64,000 nucleotides of DNA, from positions 1,116,001 to 1,180,000 of the forward strand of contig NZ_CP086615.1 of assembly GCF_020883455.1 (NCBI RefSeq), written 5' to 3'. The notes beneath the pieces are model-generated. The model was not told where the DNA came from and ran no database searches. It saw only the letters and a program-made list of their open reading frames with translations. Made by a program: the position numbers and the translations under genes. Each line of letters opens with the position of its first letter. Position 1 is the first letter of the stretch. The DNA comes from Spiribacter halobius. Its GTDB lineage: Bacteria > Pseudomonadota > Gammaproteobacteria > Nitrococcales > Nitrococcaceae. Below are positions 31,791 through 39,561 of the stretch, in pieces.

Positions 31791-33040
31791 TGCAGCGCTA
31801 TTCCCTGCCCAATCTCGCTCTTCACGCCCTGCGCGGCCATCGCGACTGGCAGCCCGCCTGGCGGGAGGCCGAGCCCCGGCGGCGCTATCGGGTACTGGTC
31901 ATCGGTGGCGGGGGCCACGGCCTGGCCACCGCCTACTACCTGGCGAAGGAGCACGGCATTACCGATGTCGCCGTGCTGGAGAAGGGCTGGATTGGCGGTG
32001 GCAACACCGGACGCAACACCACCATCGTCCGTTCGAACTACCTCTGGGACGCCTCCGCCGCGCTCTACGAGAAGTCCCTGCAGCTCTGGGAGGGGCTGTC
32101 CCGGGATCTGAACTTCAATGTCATGTTCAGCCAGCGCGGGGTGCTCAACCTCGGCCACACCCTGCAGGACATGCGCGACATCCGCCGCCGGGTGAACGCC
32201 AACCGGCTGAACGGCATCGACGGCGAGGTGCTGGACACCGACGGCGTGAAACGCCTGGTGCCCTTCATCAACACCTCCCCGGAGAGCCGCTTTCCGGTGC
32301 TGGGCGCCTCCTGGCAGCCGCGAGCCGGGATCGCCCGCCATGATGCCGTGGCCTGGGGTTTCGCCCGGGCCGCGGATGCCCTCGGGGTCGACATCGTCGA
32401 GAACTGCGAGGTCACGGGCATCCGCCGGGAGAACGGTCGGGTCACGGGCGTCGAGACGAGCCGCGGGCCCATCGATGCCGACACGGTGGGCGTGGTGGTG
32501 GCCGGGCACGCCGGGGTGCTCGCGGAGATGGCCGGCTTCCGGCTGCCCATCGAGAGCCATCCCCTGCAGGCGCTGGTCTCGGAGCCGCTGAAGCCCATCC
32601 TGGATACGGTGGTCATGTCCAACGCGGTGCACGTCTACGTCAGCCAGTCGGACAAGGGCGAGCTCGTCATCGGCGCCGGCATCGACGGCTACAACGGCTA
32701 CGGCCAGCGCGGCAGCTTCCAGACCCTGGAGCATTTCCTCTCGGCGCTGATCGAGCTCTACCCGATATTCAGCCGCCTGCGCCTGCTCCGGCACTGGGGC
32801 GGCATCGTCGACACCTGCCCGGACGCAAGCCCCATCCTGAGCAGCACGCCGGTGCGGGGGCTGTTCTTCAACGTCGGCTGGGGCACCGGCGGCTTCAAGG
32901 CCACGCCCGGATCCGGCTGGGTGTTCGCCCACACCCTGGCCCACGGCGAGCCCCATCCCATCAACGCACCGTTCTCCCTGGAGCGCTTCCATACCGGCGC
33001 CCTGGTGGATGAGCACGGCGCTGCCGCGGTGGCGCACTGA
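31790..33040 (+). CDS. soxB: Sarcosine oxidase beta subunit
   Basis: The catalytic flavoprotein of heterotetrameric sarcosine oxidase, which converts sarcosine to glycine and a C1 unit. The 416-residue protein has the FAD motif [16 protein letters not shown] near residue 38, [14 protein letters not shown], the RHDAVAW segment (the known covalent-FMN histidine region), and the C-terminal [14 protein letters not shown]. The start overlaps etfB by 1 bp, so it belongs to the same transcript. In most genomes soxD follows directly; here about 710 bp of palindromic repeats separate them. All key motifs are intact, so the gene should be functional. Confidence 0.92.
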   Translation: MQRYSLPNLALHALRGHRDWQPAWREAEPRRRYRVLVIGGGGHGLATAYYLAKEHGITDVAVLEKGWIGGGNTGRNTTIVRSNYLWDASAALYEKSLQLWEGLSRDLNFNVMFSQRGVLNLGHTLQDMRDIRRRVNANRLNGIDGEVLDTDGVKRLVPFINTSPESRFPVLGASWQPRAGIARHDAVAWGFARAADALGVDIVENCEVTGIRRENGRVTGVETSRGPIDADTVGVVVAGHAGVLAEMAGFRLPIESHPLQALVSEPLKPILDTVVMSNAVHVYVSQSDKGELVIGAGIDGYNGYGQRGSFQTLEHFLSALIELYPIFSRLRLLRHWGGIVDTCPDASPILSSTPVRGLFFNVGWGTGGFKATPGSGWVFAHTLAHGEPHPINAPFSLERFHTGALVDEHGAAAVAH

Positions 33041-33064
33041 AATGGCGGTGATGGCGCGAATCCA

Positions 33065-33097
33065 CCGTAGGTCGTGCACGGAAACGCCGTGTGCGAC
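33065..33097 (+). repeat. Family-4 hairpin, copy 1
   Basis: CCGTAGGTCGTGCACGG with the pairing arm CCGTGTGCGAC and a short loop. Repeated at 33317, and in inverted orientation at 33499 and 33693. Confidence 0.75.
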
Positions 33098-33146
33098 GTT
33101 CCGGCTGTGTTCCGCGACGCAGCCGGCGCATTGCGCTGGGCGAGCG

Positions 33147-33254
33147 GGCGGTACGTGGGCCGGTCTCCCGGGACACGCTGTGAATACATCCCTGTACGCT
33201 CCTAGGCGAGATCCCTCTCGCCTAGGGTCCCGGGAGACAGGCCCACGCACCGCC
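33147..33254. repeat. Family-3 two-stem palindrome, copy 4
   Basis: Outer 28-bp arms 33147-33174 and 33227-33254 with two mismatches. Conserved loop with ACGCTGTGAATACATCC, inner stem AGGCGAG/CTCGCCT. It lies inside the soxB-soxD gap. Confidence 0.9.
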
Positions 33255-33316
33255 TCTCCCGGCCTTGTGCCCGCCGCCGCGTCGATATGCCCCGGCCCGA
33301 AACCTTCAGCCGGCTC

Positions 33317-33350
33317 CCGTAGGTCGTGCACGGCGCAGCCGTGTGCGGCG
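33317..33350 (+). repeat. Family-4 hairpin, copy 2
   Basis: CCGTAGGTCGTGCACGGC followed by GCAGCCGTGTGCGGC. Same orientation as copy 1. Confidence 0.75.
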
Positions 33351-33498
33351 TCCCCTGACTTTTCGAGTCTCGGGTTGGACGTTTCAGGCTGGCACCCCTG
33401 TCCGCGGCGGTGGTGCCAAGGCCCCGCGTACCGCCCGACTGCGAGCCGTGATGCCGTTGTGAAGTCGCGGGTTTATTGGGCCTTGCGGGGCCGGCGGC

Positions 33499-33525
33499 GT
33501 CGTACACGGCTGCGGTGTGCACGAC
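33499..33525 (-). repeat. Family-4 hairpin, copy 3 (inverted)
   Basis: GTCGTACACGGCTGCGG then TGTGCACGAC. Opposite orientation to copies 1 and 2. Confidence 0.7.
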
Positions 33526-33560
33526 CTGCGCAGGATTCGGTGCGGGACCCGGATCTGAGC

Positions 33561-33614
33561 CGGGGATTCGCCTGCCGGCGTGTCGGCGAGCGCGGTGCGC
33601 TTGCCGACCTACGG
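33561..33614 (-). repeat. Family-5 element (relative of the soxG palindrome)
   Basis: Contains GCCGGCGTGTCGGCGAGCGC and TTGCCGACCTACGG, nearly identical to one arm plus inner part of the palindrome at 37601-37708. Confidence 0.75.
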
Positions 33615-33692
33615 CACCCCTACGGGCGGTGCGGCAGGGAATGCCCACCCGAAACCTTACACCTTGAACCCGAAACTCGGACGTTCGGGAAT

Positions 33693-33725
33693 GTCGCACA
33701 CGGCTGCGCCGTGCACGACCTACGG
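33693..33725 (-). repeat. Family-4 hairpin, copy 4 (inverted)
   Basis: GTCGCACACGGCTGCGCC and GTGCACGACCTACGG. Ends 29 bp before the soxD start; it may affect the soxD leader. Confidence 0.75.
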
Positions 33726-33754
33726 GAATCGACCCATCCGAGGAGGCACTGCCG

Positions 33755-34042
33755 ATGCTGCTGATCGAATGCCCCTGGTGCGGGCCGCGGGACGAGAGCG
33801 AGTTCAGCTATGGCGGCGAGGCGCATATCGCGCGGCCTGTCGAGCCGGATGCGCTCTCCGACGAGCAGTGGGCGGAGTATCTGTTCGCGCGGAAGAATCC
33901 CAAGGGCTGGCACCGGGAACAGTGGCTGCACGCCCACGGCTGCCGGCGCTGGTTCAATGTCGAGCGCCACACCGTCAGCTACGAGATCCGCCGGGTGTAC
34001 CGCATGGGTCAGATTCCGGCGACGACGGAGGAGGGCGCATGA
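33755..34042 (+). CDS. soxD: Sarcosine oxidase delta subunit
   Basis: A 95-residue small subunit of heterotetrameric sarcosine oxidase. It binds zinc: CPWCG at residues 6-10, then a His and Cys in HAHGCRRWFNVERHT. The length and the C-terminal YEIRRVYRMG match the family. It starts at ATG 33755 with GAGGAGG upstream, giving a good ribosome site despite the preceding repeat island. Its stop overlaps the soxA start (ATGA). A promoter in the repeat island is possible, but I see no clear one. Confidence 0.93.
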   Translation: MLLIECPWCGPRDESEFSYGGEAHIARPVEPDALSDEQWAEYLFARKNPKGWHREQWLHAHGCRRWFNVERHTVSYEIRRVYRMGQIPATTEEGA

Positions 34043-36993
34043 CCGCGAGGCTGCCCCAGGGCGGGCGTATCGACCGCGAGCGGCCGCTCGCGTTCATGTT
34101 CAACGGTGAGCGCTATCAGGGCTATGCCGGGGACACGCTTGCCTCGGCGCTGCTCGCCAACGACGTGCACCTGGTTTCCCGCAGCATCAAGCTGCATCGC
34201 CCGCGGGGCATCGTCGGCCGGGGGCCGGAGGAGCCGAACGCCCTGCTGCAGGTGGGCCGCGGTGCCGCTGCGCTACCCAACACGCGCGCCACCCAGCTGC
34301 CGCTGCGTGACGGCCTCGAGGCGCGCTCGGTCAACGGCCGCCCGAGCGTGAACACCGACGCCATGGCCGTGTTCGACCTCGCCGGCAAGCTGATGCCGGC
34401 AGGCTTCTACTACAAGACCTTCATGGCCCCGAGGGGCTGGTGGGAGCGCTACGAGCGCGTGATCCGGCCCGCCGCCGGCACCGGCATGGTACCGGACAGC
34501 CCCGACCCGGACCGCTACGAGAAGGTCGAGACCCACTGCGACGTGCTCGTGGCGGGCGCCGGTGCGGCGGGGCTCGCCGCCGCGCTCGCGGCCGCCCGCG
34601 CGGGGGCCCGTGTGATCATCGCCGACGAGCAGGCCGAGGCGGGGGGCGGCCTGCTGGCGAGCCGCGCGCGCATCGACGGTCAGAGCGCGGCGGACTGGGC
34701 CGGGGCGATGCGCGGCGCGCTGGAGCAGCTGCCCGAGGTGCGGGTGCTGCCCGCCACCACGGTGTTCGGCCACTACGATCACCGCTTCATCGGCCTGGTG
34801 GAGCGGGTGCAGGAGCAGCGCCCGGAGGCTCCGGTGCGGGAGCGCTTCTGGCGGGTGCGCACCCGCGAGCTGGTGATCGCCGCCGGGGCCATTGAGCGAC
34901 CCATTGCCTTCCCCGACAACGACCGCCCCGGGATCATGACCGCCTCGGCGGTGCGGGAGTATCTGGAGCGCTATGCCGTGCGCTGTGGGCGCCGCGCGGT
35001 GGTGTTCACCAATAACGACTCCGCCTACGCCACCGCCCACGCGCTGCTGGCCGCGGACGCAGCGGTGACCGTGGTGGACGCGCGCCGCACGCCCGGCGCG
35101 GCGGCAGAGCAGGCAGAGGCGGCCGGCGCCCGGGTCCTGCCCGGGAGCGTGATCAGCGCCACCGCCGGCAGGCGGCGGGTGCGGCGGGTCTCGGTGCGCG
35201 CTGCCGAAGGCGGCACGCAGGACATCGACTGCGATCTCGTCGCCGTCTCCGGCGGCTGGAATCCGTCGGTGCACCTGCACTCCCACGCCCGGGGCGAGCT
35301 CCGCTGGGTGCCCGGGCTGGCGAGCTTCGTGCCCGCGGAGGACCTGCCCCACAGCCGTGCCGTCGGCGCCTGCCGAGGCACCTTCGACCTCGCCGCCGCC
35401 ATCGCCGAGGGCTTCGCCGCCGGTGCCGAGGCGGCGCGGGCCGCAGGGCGGGGTGACGGCGACGCGCCCGCCGCGCCCACGGTCACCGACGCCGAGCCCG
35501 GGCCCGAGGGCCTGGAGGTGCTCTGGCGCGTGCCGGGCAAGGGCCCGGCCTTCGTCGATCTGCAGAACGACGTCAAGGCCAGCGACCTCGAGCTCGCCCT
35601 GCGCGAGGGCTACCGCTCGATAGAGCACGTGAAGCGCTACAGCGTGCTCGGTTTCGGGACCGATCAGGGCAAGCTCGGGAATCTGGTGGGCATGGGCATC
35701 GTCGCCGAGGCCCTGGGCAAGGCGCCGGAGGCCGTCGGGACCACCACCTACCGCCCGGCCTGGACGCCGGTGACCTTCGGCGCCCTGGTGGGGCCGGAAA
35801 CCGGCGAGCTGTTCCAGCCCATCCGGCGCACGCCCATGCACGAATGGCACGAGGCCGAGGGCGCCGTATTCGAGGACGTCGGCCAGTGGAAGCGCGCCCG
35901 CTACTACCCCCGCGAGGGCGAGGACATGGACGCGGCCGTCGCCCGGGAGTGCCTCGCGACCCACCAGGGGGTCGGCGTGCTCGACTACTCGACCCTCGGC
36001 AAGATCGACATCCAGGGTCCGGACGCGGTGACCCTGCTCGAGCGCGTCTACACCAACAACTGGCGGAAGCTCGCCGTGGGCCGCTGCCGCTATGGCCTCA
36101 TGCTCGACGAGAACGGGATGGTGCTGGACGACGGTGTCACCGCCCGGCTTGGCGAGCAGCACTACCTGATGTACACCAGCACCGGCGGCGCCGCCCGGGT
36201 GCTGGCCTGGCTGGAGCGCTGGCTGCAGACCGAATGGCCGGAGCTGGAGGTCTATCTCACCTCTGTCACCGACGCCTGGGCCACCGTGTCCCTGGCCGGG
36301 CCGCACAGCCGGGACCTGCTGTGGGACCTCGGCACGGACATTCCCCTGGAGGCGGAAGCGTTCCCCTTCATGTCCGTGCGCACGGGCAGCGTGGCCGGCA
36401 TGCCGGCGCGGGTGCAGCGGGTGAGCTTCAGCGGCGAGCTGACCTTCGAGGTCAGCGTGCCGGCGAACTTCGGACTGGATCTGTGGACCCGGGTGATGGA
36501 GGCGGGCGAGCGCTACGGCGCCACGCCCTACGGCACCGAGACCATGCACGTGCTGCGGGCCGAGAAGGGCTTCATCATCGTCGGCCAGGACACGGACGGC
36601 TCGATCAGCCCCATCGACCTCGGCATGGACGGGCTGGTGAGCCGGAAGAAGGACTGCCTCGGCAAGCGATCACTGCAGCGTCCCGAGCTGCAGCGGGCGG
36701 ACCGCCCGCAGTGGGTGGGGCTCACGCCGGAGGACCCCGAACGGGTGATCCCCGAGGGCGCCCAGCTGGTGGCGGACCCGGACGCGACGCCGCCGGTGCC
36801 CATGCACGGCTGGGTTACCTCCAGCTACTATGCCGCCCGCATCGGGCGCAGCATCGCGCTCGGCTTCGTCAACGGCGGCCGCGAGCGCTACGGCGAGCGG
36901 CTCTTCGCCTGGGACCTGGACGCCGGCGTGATCCCGCTGACGGTTACCCGGCCCCTGTTCTTCGATGCGGAAGGGGAGCGCCAGAATGTCTGA
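34039..36993 (+). CDS. soxA: Sarcosine oxidase alpha subunit
   Basis: The large subunit (984 residues) of heterotetrameric sarcosine oxidase; it binds NAD and folate and captures the C1 unit as methylene-THF. The N-terminal part is 2Fe-2S-ferredoxin-like/NAD-binding with GYAGDTLASALLAN, then the Rossmann motif VAGAGAAGLAAALAAARAG. The C-terminal third is a GcvT-like domain (ending near residue 950) that carries the folate site, with LDYSTLGKIDIQGPDAVTLL and GYTG-equivalent segments. The start overlaps the soxD stop by 4 bp. The family length is normal. It works with SoxB, SoxD and SoxG in the cytoplasm. Confidence 0.95.
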   Translation: MTARLPQGGRIDRERPLAFMFNGERYQGYAGDTLASALLANDVHLVSRSIKLHRPRGIVGRGPEEPNALLQVGRGAAALPNTRATQLPLRDGLEARSVNGRPSVNTDAMAVFDLAGKLMPAGFYYKTFMAPRGWWERYERVIRPAAGTGMVPDSPDPDRYEKVETHCDVLVAGAGAAGLAAALAAARAGARVIIADEQAEAGGGLLASRARIDGQSAADWAGAMRGALEQLPEVRVLPATTVFGHYDHRFIGLVERVQEQRPEAPVRERFWRVRTRELVIAAGAIERPIAFPDNDRPGIMTASAVREYLERYAVRCGRRAVVFTNNDSAYATAHALLAADAAVTVVDARRTPGAAAEQAEAAGARVLPGSVISATAGRRRVRRVSVRAAEGGTQDIDCDLVAVSGGWNPSVHLHSHARGELRWVPGLASFVPAEDLPHSRAVGACRGTFDLAAAIAEGFAAGAEAARAAGRGDGDAPAAPTVTDAEPGPEGLEVLWRVPGKGPAFVDLQNDVKASDLELALREGYRSIEHVKRYSVLGFGTDQGKLGNLVGMGIVAEALGKAPEAVGTTTYRPAWTPVTFGALVGPETGELFQPIRRTPMHEWHEAEGAVFEDVGQWKRARYYPREGEDMDAAVARECLATHQGVGVLDYSTLGKIDIQGPDAVTLLERVYTNNWRKLAVGRCRYGLMLDENGMVLDDGVTARLGEQHYLMYTSTGGAARVLAWLERWLQTEWPELEVYLTSVTDAWATVSLAGPHSRDLLWDLGTDIPLEAEAFPFMSVRTGSVAGMPARVQRVSFSGELTFEVSVPANFGLDLWTRVMEAGERYGATPYGTETMHVLRAEKGFIIVGQDTDGSISPIDLGMDGLVSRKKDCLGKRSLQRPELQRADRPQWVGLTPEDPERVIPEGAQLVADPDATPPVPMHGWVTSSYYAARIGRSIALGFVNGGRERYGERLFAWDLDAGVIPLTVTRPLFFDAEGERQNV

Positions 36994-37606
36994 GACGCCC
37001 ACTCGACACGGGGCCCTTGACGGGCTGCCGGCCCTGCAGCATCCCGGAGTGACGGTGGCGCCGGTGCTACCCGGTGGCGTGCTCAACCTCCGCGGCCGCA
37101 TCGGTGAGGCCGGCTTTCGCGACGGCGTGGCGGAGGCCCTCGGTGCCGCGCCTCCCGCAGCCCCCAATACCGTCGCCCGGGGCCGGGGCGTAACACTGCT
37201 CTGGCTCGGCCCGGACGAGTGGCTGGCGGTGGCCGACCCCGAGCTGACGCCCTCGGTGGAGGAACTGATGGCCCGGCTGCAGGGCATGCACGCCGCGGTC
37301 ACCGACCTCGGCGATGGCCAGACCTGGATCGAGCTCGCAGGCCACCAGGCCCGCGATCTCCTCGCTCGCGGCTGCCCGCTGGACCTCCACCCGCAGTCGT
37401 TCCCCGCCGGGCGCTGCGCCCAGACCCGCCTGGCCCAGGCCAGCGTGCTCCTCTACGCCCTCGACTCCGGGCGCCTGTGGCTGCAGGTCCGCCGCAGCAT
37501 GGCCCGTTACCTCTGGAGCTGGCTTGCCGCGAGCCTCGACCGCCTCGAGGTGGTCGAGGCAGACGCCGAACCCGCCGCCGCGCTCCAGGCCCGCTCCGCG
37601 CCGTAG
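36986..37606 (+). CDS. soxG: Sarcosine oxidase gamma subunit
   Basis: The 206-residue gamma subunit of sarcosine oxidase, related to the GcvT fold. Visible family segments are LNLRGRIGEAGFR, LLWLGPDEWLAV, VTDLGDGQTWIELAG, and FPAGRCAQTRLAQASVLLY. It starts at ATG 36986 and overlaps the soxA stop by 8 bp. The TAG stop (37604-37606) lies inside the left arm of a 40-bp perfect palindrome, so the last codons and the stop are provided by the repeat. It is the last gene of the betaine run; the palindrome may end the transcript. Confidence 0.9.
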   Translation: MSETPTRHGALDGLPALQHPGVTVAPVLPGGVLNLRGRIGEAGFRDGVAEALGAAPPAAPNTVARGRGVTLLWLGPDEWLAVADPELTPSVEELMARLQGMHAAVTDLGDGQTWIELAGHQARDLLARGCPLDLHPQSFPAGRCAQTRLAQASVLLYALDSGRLWLQVRRSMARYLWSWLAASLDRLEVVEADAEPAAALQARSAP

Positions 37607-37708
37607 GTCGGCAAGCGCGCAAGCGCTCGCCGACACGCCGGCAGGCGAATTCCGGAGCGCGCTCTGCGCGGCGTGTCGGCGAGCGCTTGCGCGCTTGCCG
37701 ACCTACGG
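37601..37708. repeat. Family-5 perfect 40-bp palindrome at the end of soxG
   Basis: The left arm 37601-37640 (starts CCGTAGGTCGGCAAGCGC) is the exact reverse complement of the right arm 37669-37708, with a 28-bp loop containing GGCGAATTCCGG. It holds the soxG stop codon. A related one-armed copy is at 33561-33614. Confidence 0.95.
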
Positions 37709-37758
37709 CCGTACGCGACCTACAATGGTGCTCACCCGTCAGCACACCGGAGTTTGCC

Positions 37759-38169
37759 ATGACCATGATCGACAGCTTTGCCAGCCTGATTCGGGCGGCT
37801 CGGGAGCAGCGGGAGCCGCAGCGGCTACTGTTCGTCTTCGCCCGCCCGGTGTTGCCGGATGATCACGATGCGGCGCAGGCCGAGCGTTTCCGGGCGGGGC
37901 AGGGCGGCGCGCTGCAGCCGCTGATGTGCGTGGACCGCGAGCCCGAAGAGCTGTCCAGCCTGGAGGCGCTGGCCGCCGAGGCACCGGATCCGGACCAGGA
38001 CTGGCAGGTGGTGCTGGTGGCGGCCATCTCCGGGCAGAACGGCCGCGCACCGAGCGACGATGACGCCACTCACGGACTCAACACGATGATCAAGACCATC
38101 CATGCCGGGGGCGATCTCTCCGGGTTCGTGGCCTTCGACCGCAAGGGCCAGCCACTGCGCTTCGAGTGA
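37759..38169 (+). CDS. Conserved small cytoplasmic protein of unknown function
   Basis: A 136-residue protein with the sequence pattern EPQRLLFVFARPVLP, QGGALQPLMCVD, and the C-terminal FVAFDRKGQPLRFE. Similar proteins are widespread in gammaproteobacteria (including pseudomonads) and are sometimes labelled 'ribonucleotide reductase subunit alpha', which is wrong: nothing here resembles RNR. No membrane segment or known catalytic motif is visible. It stands between the soxG palindrome and a convergent GNAT gene. The ATG at 37759 is preceded by GGAGT. Confidence 0.75.
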   Translation: MTMIDSFASLIRAAREQREPQRLLFVFARPVLPDDHDAAQAERFRAGQGGALQPLMCVDREPEELSSLEALAAEAPDPDQDWQVVLVAAISGQNGRAPSDDDATHGLNTMIKTIHAGGDLSGFVAFDRKGQPLRFE

Positions 38170-38184
38170 GCCCACGCGCGGGGG

Positions 38185-38721
38185 TCAGGGCAGATGGAAG
38201 GCCATGGCCAGCGGCAGCGGAATCTGCAGGTCGCGCTCCAGCGGCACCTCGCGGAAGCCCAGGCGCTGATAGAGCCGTTGGGCGGCAACCAGTAGACGGC
38301 TGGTCTCGAGCCGCACGCAGCGTGCGCCGCGAGCACCGGCGAGGGCGAGGCCGCGACGGACCAGGCGCTCACCAATGCCCTGGCCGGTGCAGTCAGCGCG
38401 CACGAACAGCCGTTTCAGCTCCCAGACCCCGTCACCGCGGGGGCGAAGCGCGCAGCAGCCCGCGGGCTCACCGCCCGCGGTCGCCAGCAGCAGGATGCCA
38501 TCGCCGGAGTCGCCGGCACGCAGCGCGCTACGTTCCCCGGCGAGGCCGTCGAAGGCGATATCGATGCCGAGGGTCTGTTCGTAGTCTTCCAGCAGGTCGG
38601 CGACGGCGGCGAGTTGCGTCGGTGTCGCCGCCTCGGCCAGCCGGAGTGTCGGCTGCCGTCCACGCAGCTCGGTGGCGGCCCGGGCAATCGGCGCGTCGGA
38701 TGGTGTTCCGGCGGTTTGCAT
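38185..38721 (-). CDS. GNAT-family N-acetyltransferase
   Basis: A 178-residue acetyl-CoA-dependent acetyltransferase. The acetyl-CoA pyrophosphate loop is visible as CTGQGIGERLVRR (the Q/RxxGxG/A motif) near residue 115, preceded by the strand LKRLFVRAD and followed by RLETSRLLVAAQRLYQRLGF, the final motif of the fold. The N-terminal extension (about residues 1-25) is basic and not conserved. The substrate is unknown. It is convergent with the preceding small protein gene and stands alone. Confidence 0.85.
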   Translation of the reverse strand: MQTAGTPSDAPIARAATELRGRQPTLRLAEAATPTQLAAVADLLEDYEQTLGIDIAFDGLAGERSALRAGDSGDGILLLATAGGEPAGCCALRPRGDGVWELKRLFVRADCTGQGIGERLVRRGLALAGARGARCVRLETSRLLVAAQRLYQRLGFREVPLERDLQIPLPLAMAFHLP

Positions 38722-38856
38722 AACCTGTCTGCTCCTCTGGGTGCGGGCCGGTGGTGGCCCGGGGAGCAGGCAAATTAGGCGCGGATGGTCGTCCGGATAA
38801 GCCTCATTGCGGCCGCGAACCGGTGTTTCGTGCCAGGCGCCGCGCTGTCGGCAGGA

Positions 38857-39561
38857 TCAGCCGTCGCCGGCCTCGGTCTTGGCCTCGCCGTTGGTGGTGA
38901 AGCGGGCCTCGATGACGGCGTCCAGCTTGTGCCGCAGATGGCCCCGCAGCAGTTCGGCGAGGCGCTCGCCGTCCCGGGCTACAAGTGCGTCCAGGATGCG
39001 CTCGTGCTCCGCCACGGCGCCGGCCCAGCGCTGGCCGCTGAGATTGGCGACGTAGCGGGCGCGCTGCAGGCGCCCGGCGAGTCCTTCGTGCACCCGCTGC
39101 AGCGTCGCGTTGCGGGCAGCCGCGATAATCGCCTGGTGGATGCGCTGGTTGCAGCGGAAGTACTCGGGCAGATTGCCGCGCTCGTAGTGGGCGCGCATCT
39201 CGTAGTGCAGGGCGCGGACGTCGGCGAGCTCGGCCTCGGAGATGCGCTGGCAGGCGAGCTCGCCCGCCAGGGCCTCCAGGCTCGCCATGACCTCGAAGAC
39301 CTCCTCGATGTCCTGCCGATCCAGTCGGGCGACGTGGGCGCCGCGATTGGGCGAGAGCTCCACCAGGCCTTCCGCCGCCAGCGCCTTCAGGGCTTCCCGT
39401 AGCGGCGTGCGGGAGACGCCGAACTGCTCGCAGAGCTCCCGCTCGGGGATGCGCTCGCCGGGCGCCAGGGCGCCCGAGGAGATCTTCTCGCGGATGCGGT
39501 CAGCGCAGGCCGCGTGCAGGGACGGCTTGACGATCCTCATCGGGGCTCCCGGCTCAGCCAT
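38857..39561 (-). CDS. GntR-family (FCD-type) transcriptional regulator
   Basis: A 234-residue regulator. The N-terminal winged helix has ISSGALAPGERIPERELCEQFGVSRTPLREALKALAAEGLVEL, the standard GntR signature, and the C-terminal FCD ligand domain has EVFEVMASLEALAGELAC, with metal-ligand-type residues in NQRIHQAII. The start is uncertain: 39561 (ATG, overlapping the previous gene's stop by 8 bp) or 39540 (MRIVKPSL, the more common family start). It is directly downstream of, and overlaps, the 983-residue FAD/Fe-S dehydrogenase gene, so it probably controls that gene in response to its 2-hydroxyacid substrate or product. Confidence 0.88.
   Translation of the reverse strand: MAEPGAPMRIVKPSLHAACADRIREKISSGALAPGERIPERELCEQFGVSRTPLREALKALAAEGLVELSPNRGAHVARLDRQDIEEVFEVMASLEALAGELACQRISEAELADVRALHYEMRAHYERGNLPEYFRCNQRIHQAIIAAARNATLQRVHEGLAGRLQRARYVANLSGQRWAGAVAEHERILDALVARDGERLAELLRGHLRHKLDAVIEARFTTNGEAKTEAGDG

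Larger units (their letters stand above)
33041..33754. other. Repeat island separating soxB from soxDAG
   Basis: About 710 bp without a credible gene. It contains four family-4 hairpins, one family-3 palindrome and one family-5 half-palindrome. Open frames in this stretch are caused by repeats. No ribosome site or protein family could be recognised. Confidence 0.8.

Noticed and set aside
37759-38169. Ribonucleotide reductase alpha subunit
   Set aside because: Similar proteins sometimes carry this label, but the 136-residue sequence has no RNR motifs.
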